Shown here in pieces: positions 1-14,400 of a DNA stretch of 64,000 bases. The stretch comes from Oscheius onirici. Lineage: Eukaryota > Nematoda > Chromadorea > Rhabditida > Rhabditidae. The first letter of the stretch is position 1. Every line of letters starts with the position of its first letter. A model generated the notes under the pieces. That model did not search any database. It was not told where the DNA came from and saw only the letters and a list, made by a program, of their open reading frames with translations. A program made the position numbers and the translations under genes. Where the stretch lies: contig OW051473.1 of the NCBI GenBank assembly GCA_932521025.1, positions 6,200,001 through 6,264,000 on the forward strand, read 5' to 3'.

Positions 1-3000
1 AAGATTTCTCTCTCCTGCTTCAATTAACGCAATTGTGTTCCCCCAGATCGTCTTTTTAAGAATGCGTACAGCGGCACCACTCCTTTTACACCACCTCTTA
101 AGGTTTAAGTTTAAAAACTTCAGCCCACCCGAACCTTATCAAAATAAAACTTTGGACCTTGAAAACATCACTGTTTTGAGAGACAAAGGTGTTATTTGTG
201 GATGCCTCAGGATTAGAGATGCGTAACATGGGTGCAGCCGGAGGAGCTTTTCCGTCTTGCCATAATTGATAAGCGAGCCGCTTGAAGCGTTCGAGAAGTA
301 CTTTTGGGAATACGGCGGTCTCCTCGCAAAATGTCCGATAAACATTCAAAACACTACTAGCACGTGTCCAAGATGTCTTCTTTTATTATCCACGACAGCT
401 CTCAGAGCAATCAGACCATTTGAGCCACAACTTCTTGTTTTCCAACTTGTTCGCATTGTGATAGCCATTTCCTTTAGAACATATTATTTTTAGATTTCCC
501 TATTCTAAATTAGATTAAAATCTTTTGGCAAACGCTTTGAACTAAATTTATAGCTGCCAATTTCAATGACAAAGCACTGCGTATGGATCATGGCCTGCTT
601 CCACTTCAAGGGCACGCCCTACACTCACCTCTTCTTAGTTATAGACTCATATTCCTTTTTGATTGTAATTTGTCAGCCTCTAAACGCTCCAATCTTTCAC
701 GGCATGACATCTGGCCAAAAGCAATTCTGCTATGTGCTCACTCTCGCGGCGTTCCCACCTTCTTCTAGCATTAGCCATCATAAGAGGCTCGCAATTTTTC
801 TCTAGCGTTCGTTTTCCCATTCTGATACAAATTAAGAAGTGATAGTTTAAATTTTAGAGAAACTTGTCCTCCTCTGTCTAACGTTGTCGTAGACTTGAAC
901 ACTGACTAAGTATGGGTCAGCATTGAGCATACAAGTTGATTACACGAAAAGACAACAATTTGGGAATCATCAGCGTCGTCGTGTCCTCCATTTCCCTGGA
1001 CGTCGACTGACCTTCTCAGTTGATTTTCTCTGCATCTCCTTATTTCGCATGCTGTTTTGACCAGCTCACTGCGTGGTATCCCCGAGTGGATCTCTTATCC
1101 GCACACAACCTCAATTAAGAAGAAGCGGTTGTCGTGAAGTTTCGAGAACTGCTTTTTTTGCTTCAACCATCAGTTCAGGCTTTCTGTTGATTATATTTGG
1201 AATGCTTGTCCGTAATGAGTTTAGATAACTTTCTGCAGCCATCCCTTTTAAGGTTCAATTTGTATGGCAAATAGAGATTAATATAGATATATCTGTTACT
1301 GTCGTGAAGTTTTAACAGCTGTAAGCGTTGCGCGGCCTTGCCGACGACTGCTTGCTAACGAAGTCAGCTCTTCGGCGCTCTCCTCTCTTCTTCTCTATCG
1401 ACCACTGCCGGTTTACGAAATGTGAACAAAACATTTCAATGTTGCCAACATAGAAAAAACTCCATTTTTATCCTAAAACCAGCTAGCAACTCTTTTACAA
1501 CTTATTAGAATGTGCAAATGCGCACTTTGTTCCCACCTACACCCCTGAGATCTCGACTTCATCGGTAGTGAGAGCAAAATGGTAATCAGTCATTCCCAAA
1601 TCTCACAGGAAGAGAGCAGAACGATTAGTATGTTGTCAGACACTCGGAACCAGTCACTTTTTTCTCGTACCCAGTTTTTGAAGGTTGCAGCGCGGCACTT
1701 TGAAGACAACTTGGCCAACTGCCCCATATTTTAGCGTCGTTAGATTCAGATCTTTGGATGGATGATGTTAAATTACACTAAACTAGAGAATTAAAAATAT
1801 TCTTCTGCGCCTAAAGAACGTACTCCAGTTCCACGACCAGAAGAAGAAAATGCAATATTGAGATGAGCCGCCAGAAATTTGAGCGTGGCTCGATTTACAT
1901 CTCCTTAATTGCTCTTCTGAACATTATCGCTCCCAAAGTTTTCAATCCTATAATGTTGGCAGTTTCCTTGTTTTCGTCTTAAGGACGGCATAGCGTGTCT
2001 GATGTTCTTAGCCCATCTCTCTAAAATTTGTCATTAGCACGACAACCGGAACTTTTCAATTTTACTATTTTCCGATTGTTTTTTGGATAGAGATTCTCTT
2101 TTCGTCATAGTTGTGGTCACGTTCTGCCGAAAAAGTGAATGAATAGGAGTATTCTTCGCCTGGTTGATTCCTTTCAAAGAATCTAAGCAGTGCGCACTCT
2201 CATGTTTATTTTTCCTTCCTAGAGTGTCTAGATTCAAACCCTTAAACGTTCTTAGTTATGTCAGTTTTTTGAATTCTAGCCATTAAAACGGATGAAGCGC
2301 ATCAACTATGTTGATCCAGAGTCAGAATAGGAATTTAATTTTTGGTAATTAATGGCAGTAGCGTCTAGTTGTGGCTGGCTCGCAACATTCCGACCTTCTT
2401 TGTTCTTGCTTCTTAATCGAAGAGAACTTCCTTTGGGCCCAGGCCAAATATCTCAGAGCAACAATTTCCTAGGGCATCAGAGCCATTTCGGGCACCTCCT
2501 TTTCCAGCAGATGTTAATAAATGAAATATACTAGTAGCCAGGGGAGCTAATGTTTAATTGACGCTTATTATTGTGCTCCGAGAAATCGAATCTCACTGCT
2601 CTATTCGCGCGCCGAATATCACATTAACTAACTGCGCTCCCCATGTTTCAGTCCGGAACTTTCTAATATCCTCTTATTCTCTTCTTTTAATCGCGCTGCT
2701 AGTATCATATTGTTGCGAATAAGCCGACTAGACTACTGTTTTCTATACTTCTCCAGTTTCATTCAATGTTTACCCAGTCCTGCTTTAATTACGCTAATAT
2801 TTGCATTTTTATGAACACAGTTCTATATTTTCAAAGCAATCATTCAATCCCAATTGATTCACTATGCTGTTGAGATTTTGAATCGACAGCAATTCAGAAT
2901 AATTTCTTACTTGGTTATTTTGGACTTAGTTCCGATGTGATGATTTATTCTTTGAGCGACTTGGGAGCAATTTAAAATAGATAGTTTATGTACAAAAATA

Positions 3001-5413
3001 TTTATAGAACCATGAATAACAGCGGAGCTACAATAACGGAAGGTAAACCACGAAATATCTGAGTAATTTATTCCCGAATTCTATTTTTAATTTGAACGAA
3101 ACTACTTTTTCTTAGGGTTTCAATTTTCTTATTAGTTTTCTCAACAAAGTTTGTTCAACAAAGAATGCCGCAGTAATTCACAAATACCTTAACTACAAGT
3201 TCACGTTTAGGTCCCCTAACAGCGAAAAATCAAAAATCAAAACATACTCCAACTTTTATTGAACAGGAGATTATGTTAGTAATAGGTAGATTTGAAACAG
3301 TTTGGTTTCTGTTTTCAACCTGTTCTGCCGTTTGAGAAAGTTTGAGCAAGCCTTTTCCAACAACTATTCAATTGTAACGAGACAACAAATATGGAAAAGT
3401 TTTATTGGAATTTAGTTTACACTAACCGCAGGGCTGAGAAATGTGCGTGGCAATGGACACTCAGAATTTGACGTCGGCACAATATTTACAGTTAAACAAA
3501 GCTAGTAAGTTTTCGATTTCCGATTGCTTTTCCAAAGATAGACGTTGCGTTTGACGTCAGATTAGTTCCTTATTTTAAAAATATGTTTCTGTTCTATTAA
3601 AGTTTATACGTTTGAAAATTTTATTCCCTTTCCGGTCCATTAGCTGATCAGTCGCTAGTTCTCAAACAGGGCATTGGCAACCCATTGACCAAATGGAATC
3701 ACAGAGATAATAGAATTTGAAATCGAGCATGTTTTCGAAGCAACACATCTGTGCTGCTTCTCGATACCACATTGTTCGTTCCTATCTCCTTAGCAGCAAA
3801 TTTTTCGTCTTATCGTGACTACATTTTATCTCACTAGGCTGATTTGCATACATCAATGCTGGTCCTAAGCAGTCTGTTAACCCTCTAGCTTCGTTCGTTT
3901 CGTTTTTCTCTTTTTTCTCTATTGCACCCCAAAAAATGGGAATTGGGTCTCTAAAAAATGCAAAAATAGGCATTTCGAGCAAGATCATGCCGCGTTACAA
4001 TTCGAAAAAATTAGGTGTGCAATGCCACCATAAGTGTATTGTTCCTTTAACTGTCAGATTGCCTTATCAGCTGTTTTATTGACCTCAAAAAGAATATGCA
4101 TCAACTAGGCTCTTTTCTTTGAAAAAAAAAATGCTAAAAACTGATGGTATAACACGTTACTTTAATATAATTTTTTGGCAGTTTTTGACCAATATCATAA
4201 GTTCGTTTAGCGAACCGCCAAAGAAAATTGACTAATGTTGTAAAGCAAAACAGTGCTAAAAAAGATTTCGATAAAAGAAGCTTGTTAAAACGTTTTATAA
4301 AACTTTGAGGAGGGGGATCATCAATTTAGTGCTATTTTTTTAGTTTACAATGCTCCATTTGAAATTAATATTCAGAAACCCCTTATTCAAGGTGTCAATA
4401 AGACGGTGCCTTACGAAGGCGCAGACACCAAATTGGCGCGCCCGAAAACAGGTCAAACAAGGGAAGAGGTAATTAGTGGACTGAGAACAGCTTGAGGACT
4501 CTTTCTCCTATGGCCCTCAGACCTTTATTTGGATATTTTAATTTTGCGCCCGATCGATGTGTGTGTCCCCCGCTCTAAGCGCCCCGCCCCACGCATTCAT
4601 TGTTGTTCTCCGGCAAAGAAGCACTCTGCTTGCGTGGAGACGACACCATCGCGCGCCGTGACCTCCTGCCCTCCTGTACCGTCACGGTTACTGTATATTC
4701 ATGAACGGTTGATTCTCGTCTCTATTCAAATGCACTATGCACGTGCGCTACTTGCAGCACCAGCACCAGGGCACTGTCCAGCTGCTCCTCATGCCGCTCA
4801 GCACGGCTGCCTCCTCGCTCAAAAGCTCCAAATGGTAAGCCACGTTCAATTTTATTAGAAATTTCCTTGACCTTCCCAAGCATCTTTTACAAATTCTGAA
4901 CTTCAAAGAACTTAGGCCTAGTCTTGTTCCCCAAAACTACGCAAATATTCTGTGCAGGGGACGTCTGTGTTCTATGTAATTGCCCAAATTAACTAAAACG
5001 AGAAAGACGTCCATCCCTCTAATTCCGAATAACACGTTTTTACACAAGGAGAAAAAGTGAGAGCTCTTCTTTTCGCATTATATTGTTGGAAAGTGCATGA
5101 GTACATGGATAAAATGGTGACGGGGATGAAGTAGTCCCTGGAGGCATATGTGGGCTTCTTCTGCGGAGGGTCCGATTCACGCTTCTACGCGTTCTTCCCT
5201 ACGGCAACAAAAGTCTTTCGAAACAAAATCCGTGTTTTGGGAGCTCTTCGGCAAGGTTTTTATAATTGGCACACGGAGAACCAAGAGAGTGTGAAAGCGG
5301 ATGCTAAAAAAGAGTCCAAGTCAATTGGACTAACACTGAACCAAGGGAGGTCGTTGAAATTTTCCGAAACGGAAAAAGATCCAAGAGAACAAGTCTCGAT
5401 GTAAAAATTGCAG
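1..5413. other. Upstream region, no supported gene
   Basis: I see no exon chain that matches a known protein here. The open frames are short and compositionally random, and the stretch from about 2700 to 4400 is AT-rich. The first coding exon of the UNC-80 gene must lie somewhere in this region, or further upstream, because the first recognisable UNC-80 exon has no in-frame ATG. A minus-strand open frame at 98-349 could be the edge of another gene but matches nothing I know. Confidence 0.5.
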
Positions 5414-8400
5414 GGTGGAGGAGGACGAGGAGGCCGACTGCGATGCTGTTCCTCTGCCCATACAAACATTTCTCTGGAGACAGACAAAGTAGGGATCCTG
5501 TCTTTGTTCTGTACAAAAAAGATTTCAGTCCATTTCTAGGAGCCAAGATTGGAAAACTCCATGAGGCTTCCTGTGTGGTGAGTGTGTTTACCACTTCGTC
5601 TTTTTATTTCCCTCATAAACATGTTGCAACTGGACAAGAAGCAATTTACTATCCAGAAGCGATTACGGATGCGAAAAACCTGGGCGTGCGATCTGAACCA
5701 AGCGTCCTCTTGTCGACGACGGCGGAAATCCGGCGTTATGCAGAGAAATGACATGCACGTCAAGTAATGTGGTTCCCAGTGACCCTTCACAAGACGTCCC
5801 TTCACTAAAAATATTCAGGATTACGTGGTAGAGAGCGACTCTCTTCACGGGCCTCCTGGGAGCCAAAACAGCTAAGAGAGCTGACAGCATCAGTCAAAAA
5901 TAAATGGGGCTTCAGTCATAGAATTTCTTGGGCGAGTAGAAAATAATGAAGAAAGTGATCTTTAGTCAGAAAATGTTAGCGATGTGCCTCCATTTGAATG
6001 TTCCGACATGTAAACTTGGTTATAGGCTCTTATACATTCTTCTCGTGAAATGGGCTTCTCGGGTCCTGGACGCAACATTTTGAGTAGTAATGACGTGACT
6101 TCCAGACTGATTCGTCAAATGGAGTAATTTCCGTTGTCTTGTTGCGTGAGAAGACGAGCAAACTCTTACTTGGGACAGCTTTACCCGATAAATTATTCTT
6201 ATAGCCGTCCGATGTGTCGCTTAATGAGATACTGAAACACACACATCACTTGCACACTTGTCACAGGCTTGTGATTGTGCCGGCTCAGATAAAAGCCAGT
6301 CCCGAATAAATGCGGAACAAATAGAAGGTGGTCTTTCGGGACGCCCCATATTCCTTTTTTGTAGGATTCATCTGGAACGCTTATTGTATTCCCAGAAGCA
6401 TTGTTATGCTAGAGAAGGAGCCGAAAAACGTTCAGTACAAAATGTGCTGTTATCCGAGAGAATTTAGCCATTCCCGCTAAACACACAATACACGCAATAA
6501 TGTTGGGGTCAAGTGGTTTGAAAATTGAGACTAAACAATCCGGCTTTAATTAAAGTTTTGTAATTTCAGACTTTCGAACGGGTCGTCGTGCAAAATATTC
6601 TTCACGGGCTTTCACCTTCTCTTTCAGACGCATTAAACAGTATAAGCAGGTGGAAACTTATCAGGGCTGCTCTACCTCATGTCATACAGGTTTTATCATT
6701 TTTTTCATTATTAAGCAGAGGGTTCAGTGTTGTGGGTCTTTGTTGGAATCCTCTGATCAAAAGGGTCTTTCACCGTCTCTTCAAAAAGTTTTGTATATTC
6801 TTCATTGGATGTTATTCGACGCGGCTGCCGAATGCGCAGAGAACACAACAACTCGGGTAAATAGTGTTAATGAAAGCCAATCGAGGCCCCCTTCAGGAAG
6901 AGCTTTCTCCGAACCAACGTAGTCAGGGTCTCTTCTCGCTCGCCTCAATCCAAATTTTTGTATATTTGATATGTCCTCTGGCCGAGTACATAACGGAAGA
7001 GGAGATCACCTCAAACATTCGACTTGAGAGTGGAGTGAAATTGTGGCAAGCCATCTGGCAGGTAAAATAATGGAATCACTGAAAAAGTGAGAAATTCAGT
7101 ACCGGCAGCCAGATGTTTATTGTTTTTCGGCTCCTGTGAAGCAGAGGAAAGACGAGCTTCCGCAAATCACCTTTGTCAAAAAGCAAACCGCTACCACAAT
7201 TTTGCCGAATCAGGGAATCTACTTGGGTGAAGAAGAAAAGCCCAGACGACCATCAATTGTACCGCCACCTAAGCCACCGAGGTCAGACAAGAGGGTGCTT
7301 AGTGAAAAGAGAAGACGACAAGAGAAGGAAGTGGCAGAAGCAGCAGCTAAAGCTTCAGCTGAAGCAGTACCATGTAGGAAACAAACATTCTATGTACAAC
7401 ATTGTTTAGTAGCACCACAAAAACCAACAGGTCTGCTGATCGATGTTGGAACACCTCTTCCAGTCACATCAATTGTCAGAAGTGTGAGCGAATACAAAGC
7501 CGGCGGTGCTTCTATGGAAATACGAGCAAAGATGGCCAAGAGCAGTACCCAGAACGCTTTTGATGTGTCTCCAAGTAGGCCACCCAGCATCATCAAATAT
7601 TCGGTAATTGTTTTCAGCCTCCGAGTCATCGTTGCGACTACTAGAGGAAGTGGATTCGGGAATGCGCTTTGTGGAAGGCAATTCGATGTCCGGAATCTTT
7701 ATGACTGACGATGCTCCTCTCGTTCAGTTAAACGATATCTGCAGTGGGATTTCAATTGAACCCAGCGAAGCGGGGGACTCCAGCTGCGAGGTTTTTAGTG
7801 CTCCGGCCGTGCTTTAAAGTTAATGTTTAAGGCTACCTGTGACACTTGTGGGAAAGCTATTAAGGCCAGTCCTTCAGGGTGTCTTTGCCAGGGTACGAGT
7901 GCATTAACCAAACTTAGAGATGCTCCTCCACTTGTTCTAACAAGATGTTCAACAAATGAGGAAACGATGTCAAGCTGTAGTCAGATGACCGTCATACCAG
8001 CAGTACCACCGCCATCTAAACCTCCTCCGAAACCGCCTTCAATCCCAGTTTTACATAAAGTCGGAAAATCTGATGGTTGTGAGTTGATTGATGTAAAAAT
8101 AATGGACAATGATTCAGCACAACGAAGTTGTGATGGCTTGAGTACGGACAACGAACTGGAAGAGATGGGCGCTTCTAATCCAACAATTGCATCGTTTTTG
8201 GATGTCGCAGTCATCAGGGCACTTCTCATCATCCACTGGCAGGAACAGGGTGTTTTCTGGGCTATGAAATATATATTGAATCGGCTGGAAGACATACAGG
8301 TTAGATTGCTGTGGTAATCTTGCAAGCGGTACAATTCAGGCGTATGCTAGTAGTCATCAAGGAAAAAGACAAAGAAGTAATTCTTTGCCAATGGGAGAAA

Positions 8401-11400
8401 AGAGGCCAGAAATATCAGTGAGTCGGAATTATATGGAATCTTACTTTTTCAATAGATTAACGCGGAGTATCAAAATGCCACCTGGGATGATTTGCAACTG
8501 AAAAAAGACAAAGAAGTGAATGAAGACAGATCACGCTTGCACGTCGCTTTCAATGACACTAGAAGAAAATCAACGGACAACGCCTTGGCTCCGAGACCAT
8601 CAAGAGAAATCAGACGAGCCAGTTTGAACATGGCGATGAAAAAGGATCGAAACAGGTTACTTGCAATTTTATAGACTACATAACTTTTAATTCTAGGAGT
8701 GATCCGTCGCTGAACAACTCCATGGAAGTGTTGTCAATACGGGAAGACAGCGGATCCATCGGCAATTTGAGCTCAAAGTCGATGGAAAAAGAGAAGACAA
8801 AGACAAAAGCAGCACAGTACTTTCCTGAAGCACTTGGTAGCTCCAACTTTATCGAGAAAAACGGAACGATTAGTTTGACTGTCATTGTCCAGACGATCAA
8901 TCAGGTATGCAAATATATTTTCTTTGCAAAACTGAAATAAGGTTATGGAAAGGTGTTCAGCTGTGAGATTGTGTGAGCTGGCTTTGAACATTGCCGATAC
9001 CTTGTTGAGAACGCCTGGAGATCAGTCCGAACTCTTCTTCACTCAACTCACCACGATGGTTTTTCGGTTTAAAATTTTCAATTTTTATGAATTATTCCCA
9101 ATCCAGAATTTATCTATCCTTGGGTTGTCCCCATGGCTGTAACGAAGGAGTGAAGAGTCAGCAGGCGGATTTTCTGAGAGTAAAAGCGAAGGCTGTCCTC
9201 GCCAACCTCGAAAGAATACAAGAAGACAAGTTCCGGAAGATTCTCGAAGAATACGTGGAAGAAGACACATGTCAACAAGTTTTGGATCTTCTTCATTCCA
9301 TCACAGCCTTTTGCCGGTCCGAATTCACAAGTAACGGGTTTTACAATTTTACAATCTTCAATGTTTAGTAGACGGTCGTCGGGTTTCGGAAGTTCCTTCA
9401 TATAGAAATTGCTTCAATGAGAAAGAGAAAGGGATTGAAGGGAGAATACTTGCAGCAACTTTCAAATGCTTTTCGTCTAAACTGTCGGCCATTTCTGAAC
9501 AATTGGAACAGCCAGAGAATATGGTGGGTTGTAATTTGTTTATAAAAAAAACATAATTTTCAGAGCTTGCTGCAAGACGTTCGCATGCTAGTGAACTTTG
9601 TCCAGGAACATCACGGGAATCCATTTCGACGCATTGGATTAAGCGCTTTGATAGATGCGATAGACAAAACGCCAAAAGTTGAGAGGTAGGTAAACAGAAG
9701 ATTGGGTTTTGAGTGGTTTTGACGGATTTTTGCACTGATTGTTGTGCACGTTATTTTAGCATTCAAATCGTCGTACAACGACCTATGCGACATCCACCAC
9801 ACATTTCACTCTCACTAGAGTAGGCACCACAAAATACACATTTACCTGTCCTGAGTTGCATGCTAATATCGTTTCCACACCAACCGACTAATACTTTTTA
9901 TGTGGTTACATAGAAATCTATTTCGTTTCAGCGGCGAAACGAGCAGGAAAGAAGGAGGAAGTGGAAAAAACAGTCCAAGTAATCTTGGACCACCGGGGTT
10001 GCGAGGAGAAGCGTCGTTGAGACGAGGAATTTTCAAGAAAAGAGACAAGGTCAGCCGTTTTACTCAAAGATACACCGGTGTTACAGAGCTGTCCACCTGG
10101 AGATGACTCGGATGCTGATTCCTCTCCCTCCACACCGAGGACTGTTTCTTCAATGGACGACGGTATTTCACCGCTGGCAGCTCCCCAAATTCTAAAAAAG
10201 AAGAGTGCACCCAAACTTCATTTTGGTAATTTTTACGAACGAGTGGTTAGAAGTGGCTGGGCACAGTAGTGCGTGAGCTTCACATTTTTTATTCATTCGT
10301 ACGCTTATGTTGTGGTCAATTTCAGCTTTCAATCTTTTGAAAAACGTGCGTGCCGAAAACATCGACGACGACTACTCCGACTCCGAAGCAGCGGACGAGC
10401 TCAGTGTTTGTTGTGTGAAATCGATAGTTTATTTGTCACTTAGGAAACCGAAGTCTTCACTGTTAAGCGTGTTTCACGTGATTCGTTGATCAGAAAAGCA
10501 GAACGTTCTTCAGCAGATGGTCGTGTTTTCTTTACCATTCAAAGTTGACAGCTCATTTTTAGCTCGGGGAAACCTTCGATTATGGAATCAGGTAGTACCA
10601 AATCCGCAACCTATGAGCGTAAAAGGAATCTACGATGGAACAAAGAGATTTGGCTTCCTCCTGGAAACGGCAAGGCCTGGAACGTTTCCCGACCCTCCGT
10701 TGATAGCAGCTCTTCTTCATCTGGTAGCATCCTTTTAAATCACGAAATATTTTGATTTTAGAAAGCGCCAGTAGTTGCCAGAGCAGCTCTCTTGCTTGAA
10801 TGTTGCCATTTTGTCAGCCGATGCAACCGAGGTCAATGGCCTGAATGGATTCGAAACAGTCATCATCGGACCCTTTCAACTCTCGGAGGTCCTCTGGCAA
10901 ACAGAGGAACTCCATCAGGCACGAGAAGAATGCACTCTTTGCAAAGATCTGCAGGACGGCTTTTCTATCAGTGGGCTCTCTATGTAAGTTTGTGATAATG
11001 AAATTTGCATGTTCCATTTTAGATCGGTGACCAACTAGCTCAACAACTCGATTATCAAGACACGCGAGATAAAAAGGAACTGAAGATGCTCGACACGATG
11101 GAAGACTACCTTGACGACGGTAAGCAGCTCAAAAAGCTTAAAAAAGAAAATTTTAGCTATGGTCAATACTGGCAACGGCACATACTGTCCGCCGGCTCTG
11201 CAGATGATTGCAATGTTGTTGCTTCAAGAAATTACATCATTTCTTCGAGAAACTTTTCGCACCATCCCAAGAAACAAACAGCCAGTTAAGGTAGGCAGTC
11301 CATCCCTGGTTCTATTTAACATTCCAGACTACTCAGAGCTCCGGATGGGAAAAATTGTTGTCACATAGAAGATGGTCCATCCTCTCAAACACCTTCAATG

Positions 11401-14400
11401 CGCAAGGTTCTATCAACAGCATTGCTGAGAATGCTACTCATCGTAAGTCTCTCGTCTGCTTGTTCTGATTACATTTTTAGTGACTGACAAAGAGAGAAGG
11501 ATAAGTCTGTCCACGGCCGAAGGAGACTCTCCGAGAGGCTCGAAAGATGCTATCAACGATGAGATTGTGATTGAGAAGAGAGGCAGCGGTAAGTATTTAT
11601 CGAGTGATCACGTTTTGCATGAGTGCTTTAACTGTTTTGTTAATCCTGATCAAGGTTAACCAAACTCACTGCTTTTAATTGGCTGAGTTTTGCTTTACCT
11701 GTGCATGTTTTGCTTTAACAGTTCGTCCGCCGTCGCTGAGTGTGCGCCTGTTGTCGAGACAGTCGACGACCCATGATGATCATCCGGGATCCGGCCATGG
11801 TTCTACAAAGAGTGCTACATATGTACCCGAAAACACAGGTGGGAACAGCTTTACCTTTGTTTCATCCGAAAGACGCTTGTTTTTGCCGTGTTTTTGCATG
11901 GTTTTCTTTGCCTTTTGCCGCTTTGACATTAACCTGCTTGGCTGCAAAGAGTTTTCTTTTAATATCCGTGGCCTTTACAGAAGTAACAGGCGTGAGATTT
12001 TCTGAAACGGCCATCAAAGGTTTGCAAGATTTTCGAGTGATAGAGACTTCTACCGTGTTGTCTTCTTTTAGAGTAGATGCTAACACGCGAACTGATGCTT
12101 TTTAGGCAAGAAAATAACGACCGGACGGCAAAGGCTCTTAAAACGAGGTACGCCTATGGGTGGACAGCCCTCTCTCGAAAGCAGTCACAAGAGACGATCA
12201 CTGAGGTTTATTTTAGTTTTCAGACCAAATGTGACATTTGCAGAATCAGAAAGGCTTCCAAACAGCCACCTCAGTTTGAAGAGCACGACAGCGAAGGTGA
12301 GCTCTTTTACGGTCGTAATTCCAAACGTGCGAGTACCGTAACACAATTAGGAATACCCAGTATAACTATCGGACGATGTTTCGCCTCGTTGCCAACAAGC
12401 TCTTTGTATCTGGAAGGTGACACAATGCCTATCCTCTGCTTGTTTTTAATCATTCGCTATCCCTAACACTTAATTGTTGTGACCCTTATATCAACTTAAT
12501 TTTCAGTAAGTGGCGCTCAACGGGATTCACTCAAACCATCTGATGAACTTCCTCTCGCTTCTCCCACTGAAACTGTTCATGCTACAAGCCAGCACAGTTC
12601 ACAGCACGGAGGTCAGATTATCACAGTCAAGTCGAGCATGGATGATGATGACCAACATATTTCGAGCAACTTTCCGTGGATCAAGGTATGACTATAGCCT
12701 CTGCGAGATGGAAGTTGTTAAGGCTGTTATGAAAATGGCAAACTCCTTCGACTTGTCGTGCGACCATGAAGGAACCTGCTCAGCACAATGCTTTGACCGA
12801 GTCTCGAGAAGCTGTCACCGGCTCATGGAAGCCTTGGAAACAGTCTACGGATATAAAAGGTAAACTGATTATAATTTTTCAACAAACATAATTTCAGAGA
12901 TGTGAAAATGAAAGTGGACAAAAGAAAGCTGGCCGAAGAAAAGTTCCAACAGAGTCAACAAGCACTTCGAAGAGTGAGTAATCTTTTTGTCTTTTTGGGT
13001 GAGACCTATGCATAATCTCTTTTAGCCATCTCCAAGTCCTGCAGTTACCCAGAAGAAACCATCCAAGCCTGTAAGGCATTTCTAGTGTTTTCTCACGATT
13101 TTCTTGGTGTGCTCCTCCCCGTGCGAGTGCGACATTATCCCTATCGCTTGCGTTGATTCATACAAGCGACTCTTCCTGCACTAATCACTTCTCCTCCTAT
13201 TGAGTGTTTTTGCACAACGACATAGTGACCATGATAGGTGTATGCTAGATTTTTTGGTCACTTATGTTTTCCTCATAGACTGCACGTTGAAAACGGTACC
13301 ATTTCAGTCACTTCACTCTCGACAATCTGCAGCCGTTCCAAGACGAGAAAGTGCCATGGTCGGCCAGAACACTGAATTTGCCTCGAAAGCTATAAAAGTA
13401 AGATTTCGTTCTTAAAAAAAACTTGTTAGGCTATGCTCATGGAGAAAATGATGCAGGAGAAAGCAGAAAAGGAAAAGGAAGAAAGCGTCTCCAAAAAGCC
13501 CAGTGTTGTGAGTTCATACGAGAGTCTTCTCTGATTAAACTGTTACAGGACCGACAATCTGACTCGACACTGGATGAACCTGTGACTGATGTTAATCGTC
13601 CATTGCTGGACTATATTTCTATGCTATGTTTGAACCTTATTCACTCACCTCTCTCGACTGCCTTAAAAAGTGCCTTACTGCTCTCTACCGAGCAATACAA
13701 ACAGCTTCTAAGTGTTAGTTGGAAGCTGTTACTTAACGAAGACCCTCATATAGTCGCTAGTGCTGGTAAGCAGAGCACGTTCTCTAGAAAATGCCAATTA
13801 AGCATCAATGTTTATAATCTCATGCATCAGAAGACCGGATGATGCCGTCGCCATAATCAATGAAGGAATGGAATCCCGGAATGCCACAGATAGAACAGCC
13901 AGCATTCAACGGTGGTATGCTCTGTGGAGGCACAGACAACATGTTTGGCTGAAAATGGAAGAAGGAGCTCAACAAACATTCAAAGTCCCTCCAGCTAGTG
14001 TGGACTTCCAGCCATTGGTCACCAGTAACAATGTCAACTCGAATCTGGGACAGCCTCCTCCACCAGTCGTCGATCCACCATGGATGCCTCACTTGAAAAC
14101 AAATATTGAAGAACTGTCTTTAAAGGAAGAAGAACAAGCTACGGTATGTTGACTACCATAATTTATAAAAGATAATGTTTAGTCACAAACCATTATGACC
14201 ATGACGAGAACTAGGAGGAAACAGAAACAAGAAATGGTTAGAAAGGCTGTAAGAGATGCCGAGGAACGTCAATGTGAACAGCGCCAAATGTTTCGGCTCA
14301 GAAATTCGGCTATTGTCCAGCTGGCTTCGTTCGATCCAGGTCTTATCCATCATCAACAAGAGCAAGCTGATGGTCAGTTTATTCATCTATTCTTTGAAAG

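Noticed and set aside
98-437. Minus-strand frame with a thrombospondin-type-1-like motif (WLKWSDCSESC, about 437-390) running into a 83-codon open frame at 98-349
   Set aside because: Two consecutive in-frame stop codons follow SCRG, the rest of the TSP1 cysteine pattern is missing, and no flanking exon fits. It is probably chance or a very decayed remnant.
4529-4858. 109-codon plus-strand open frame with a possible donor (GTAAGC) near its end, considered as the missing UNC-80 first exon
   Set aside because: The donor would leave the wrong phase for the exon at 5414 and the sequence does not resemble any UNC-80 N-terminus.
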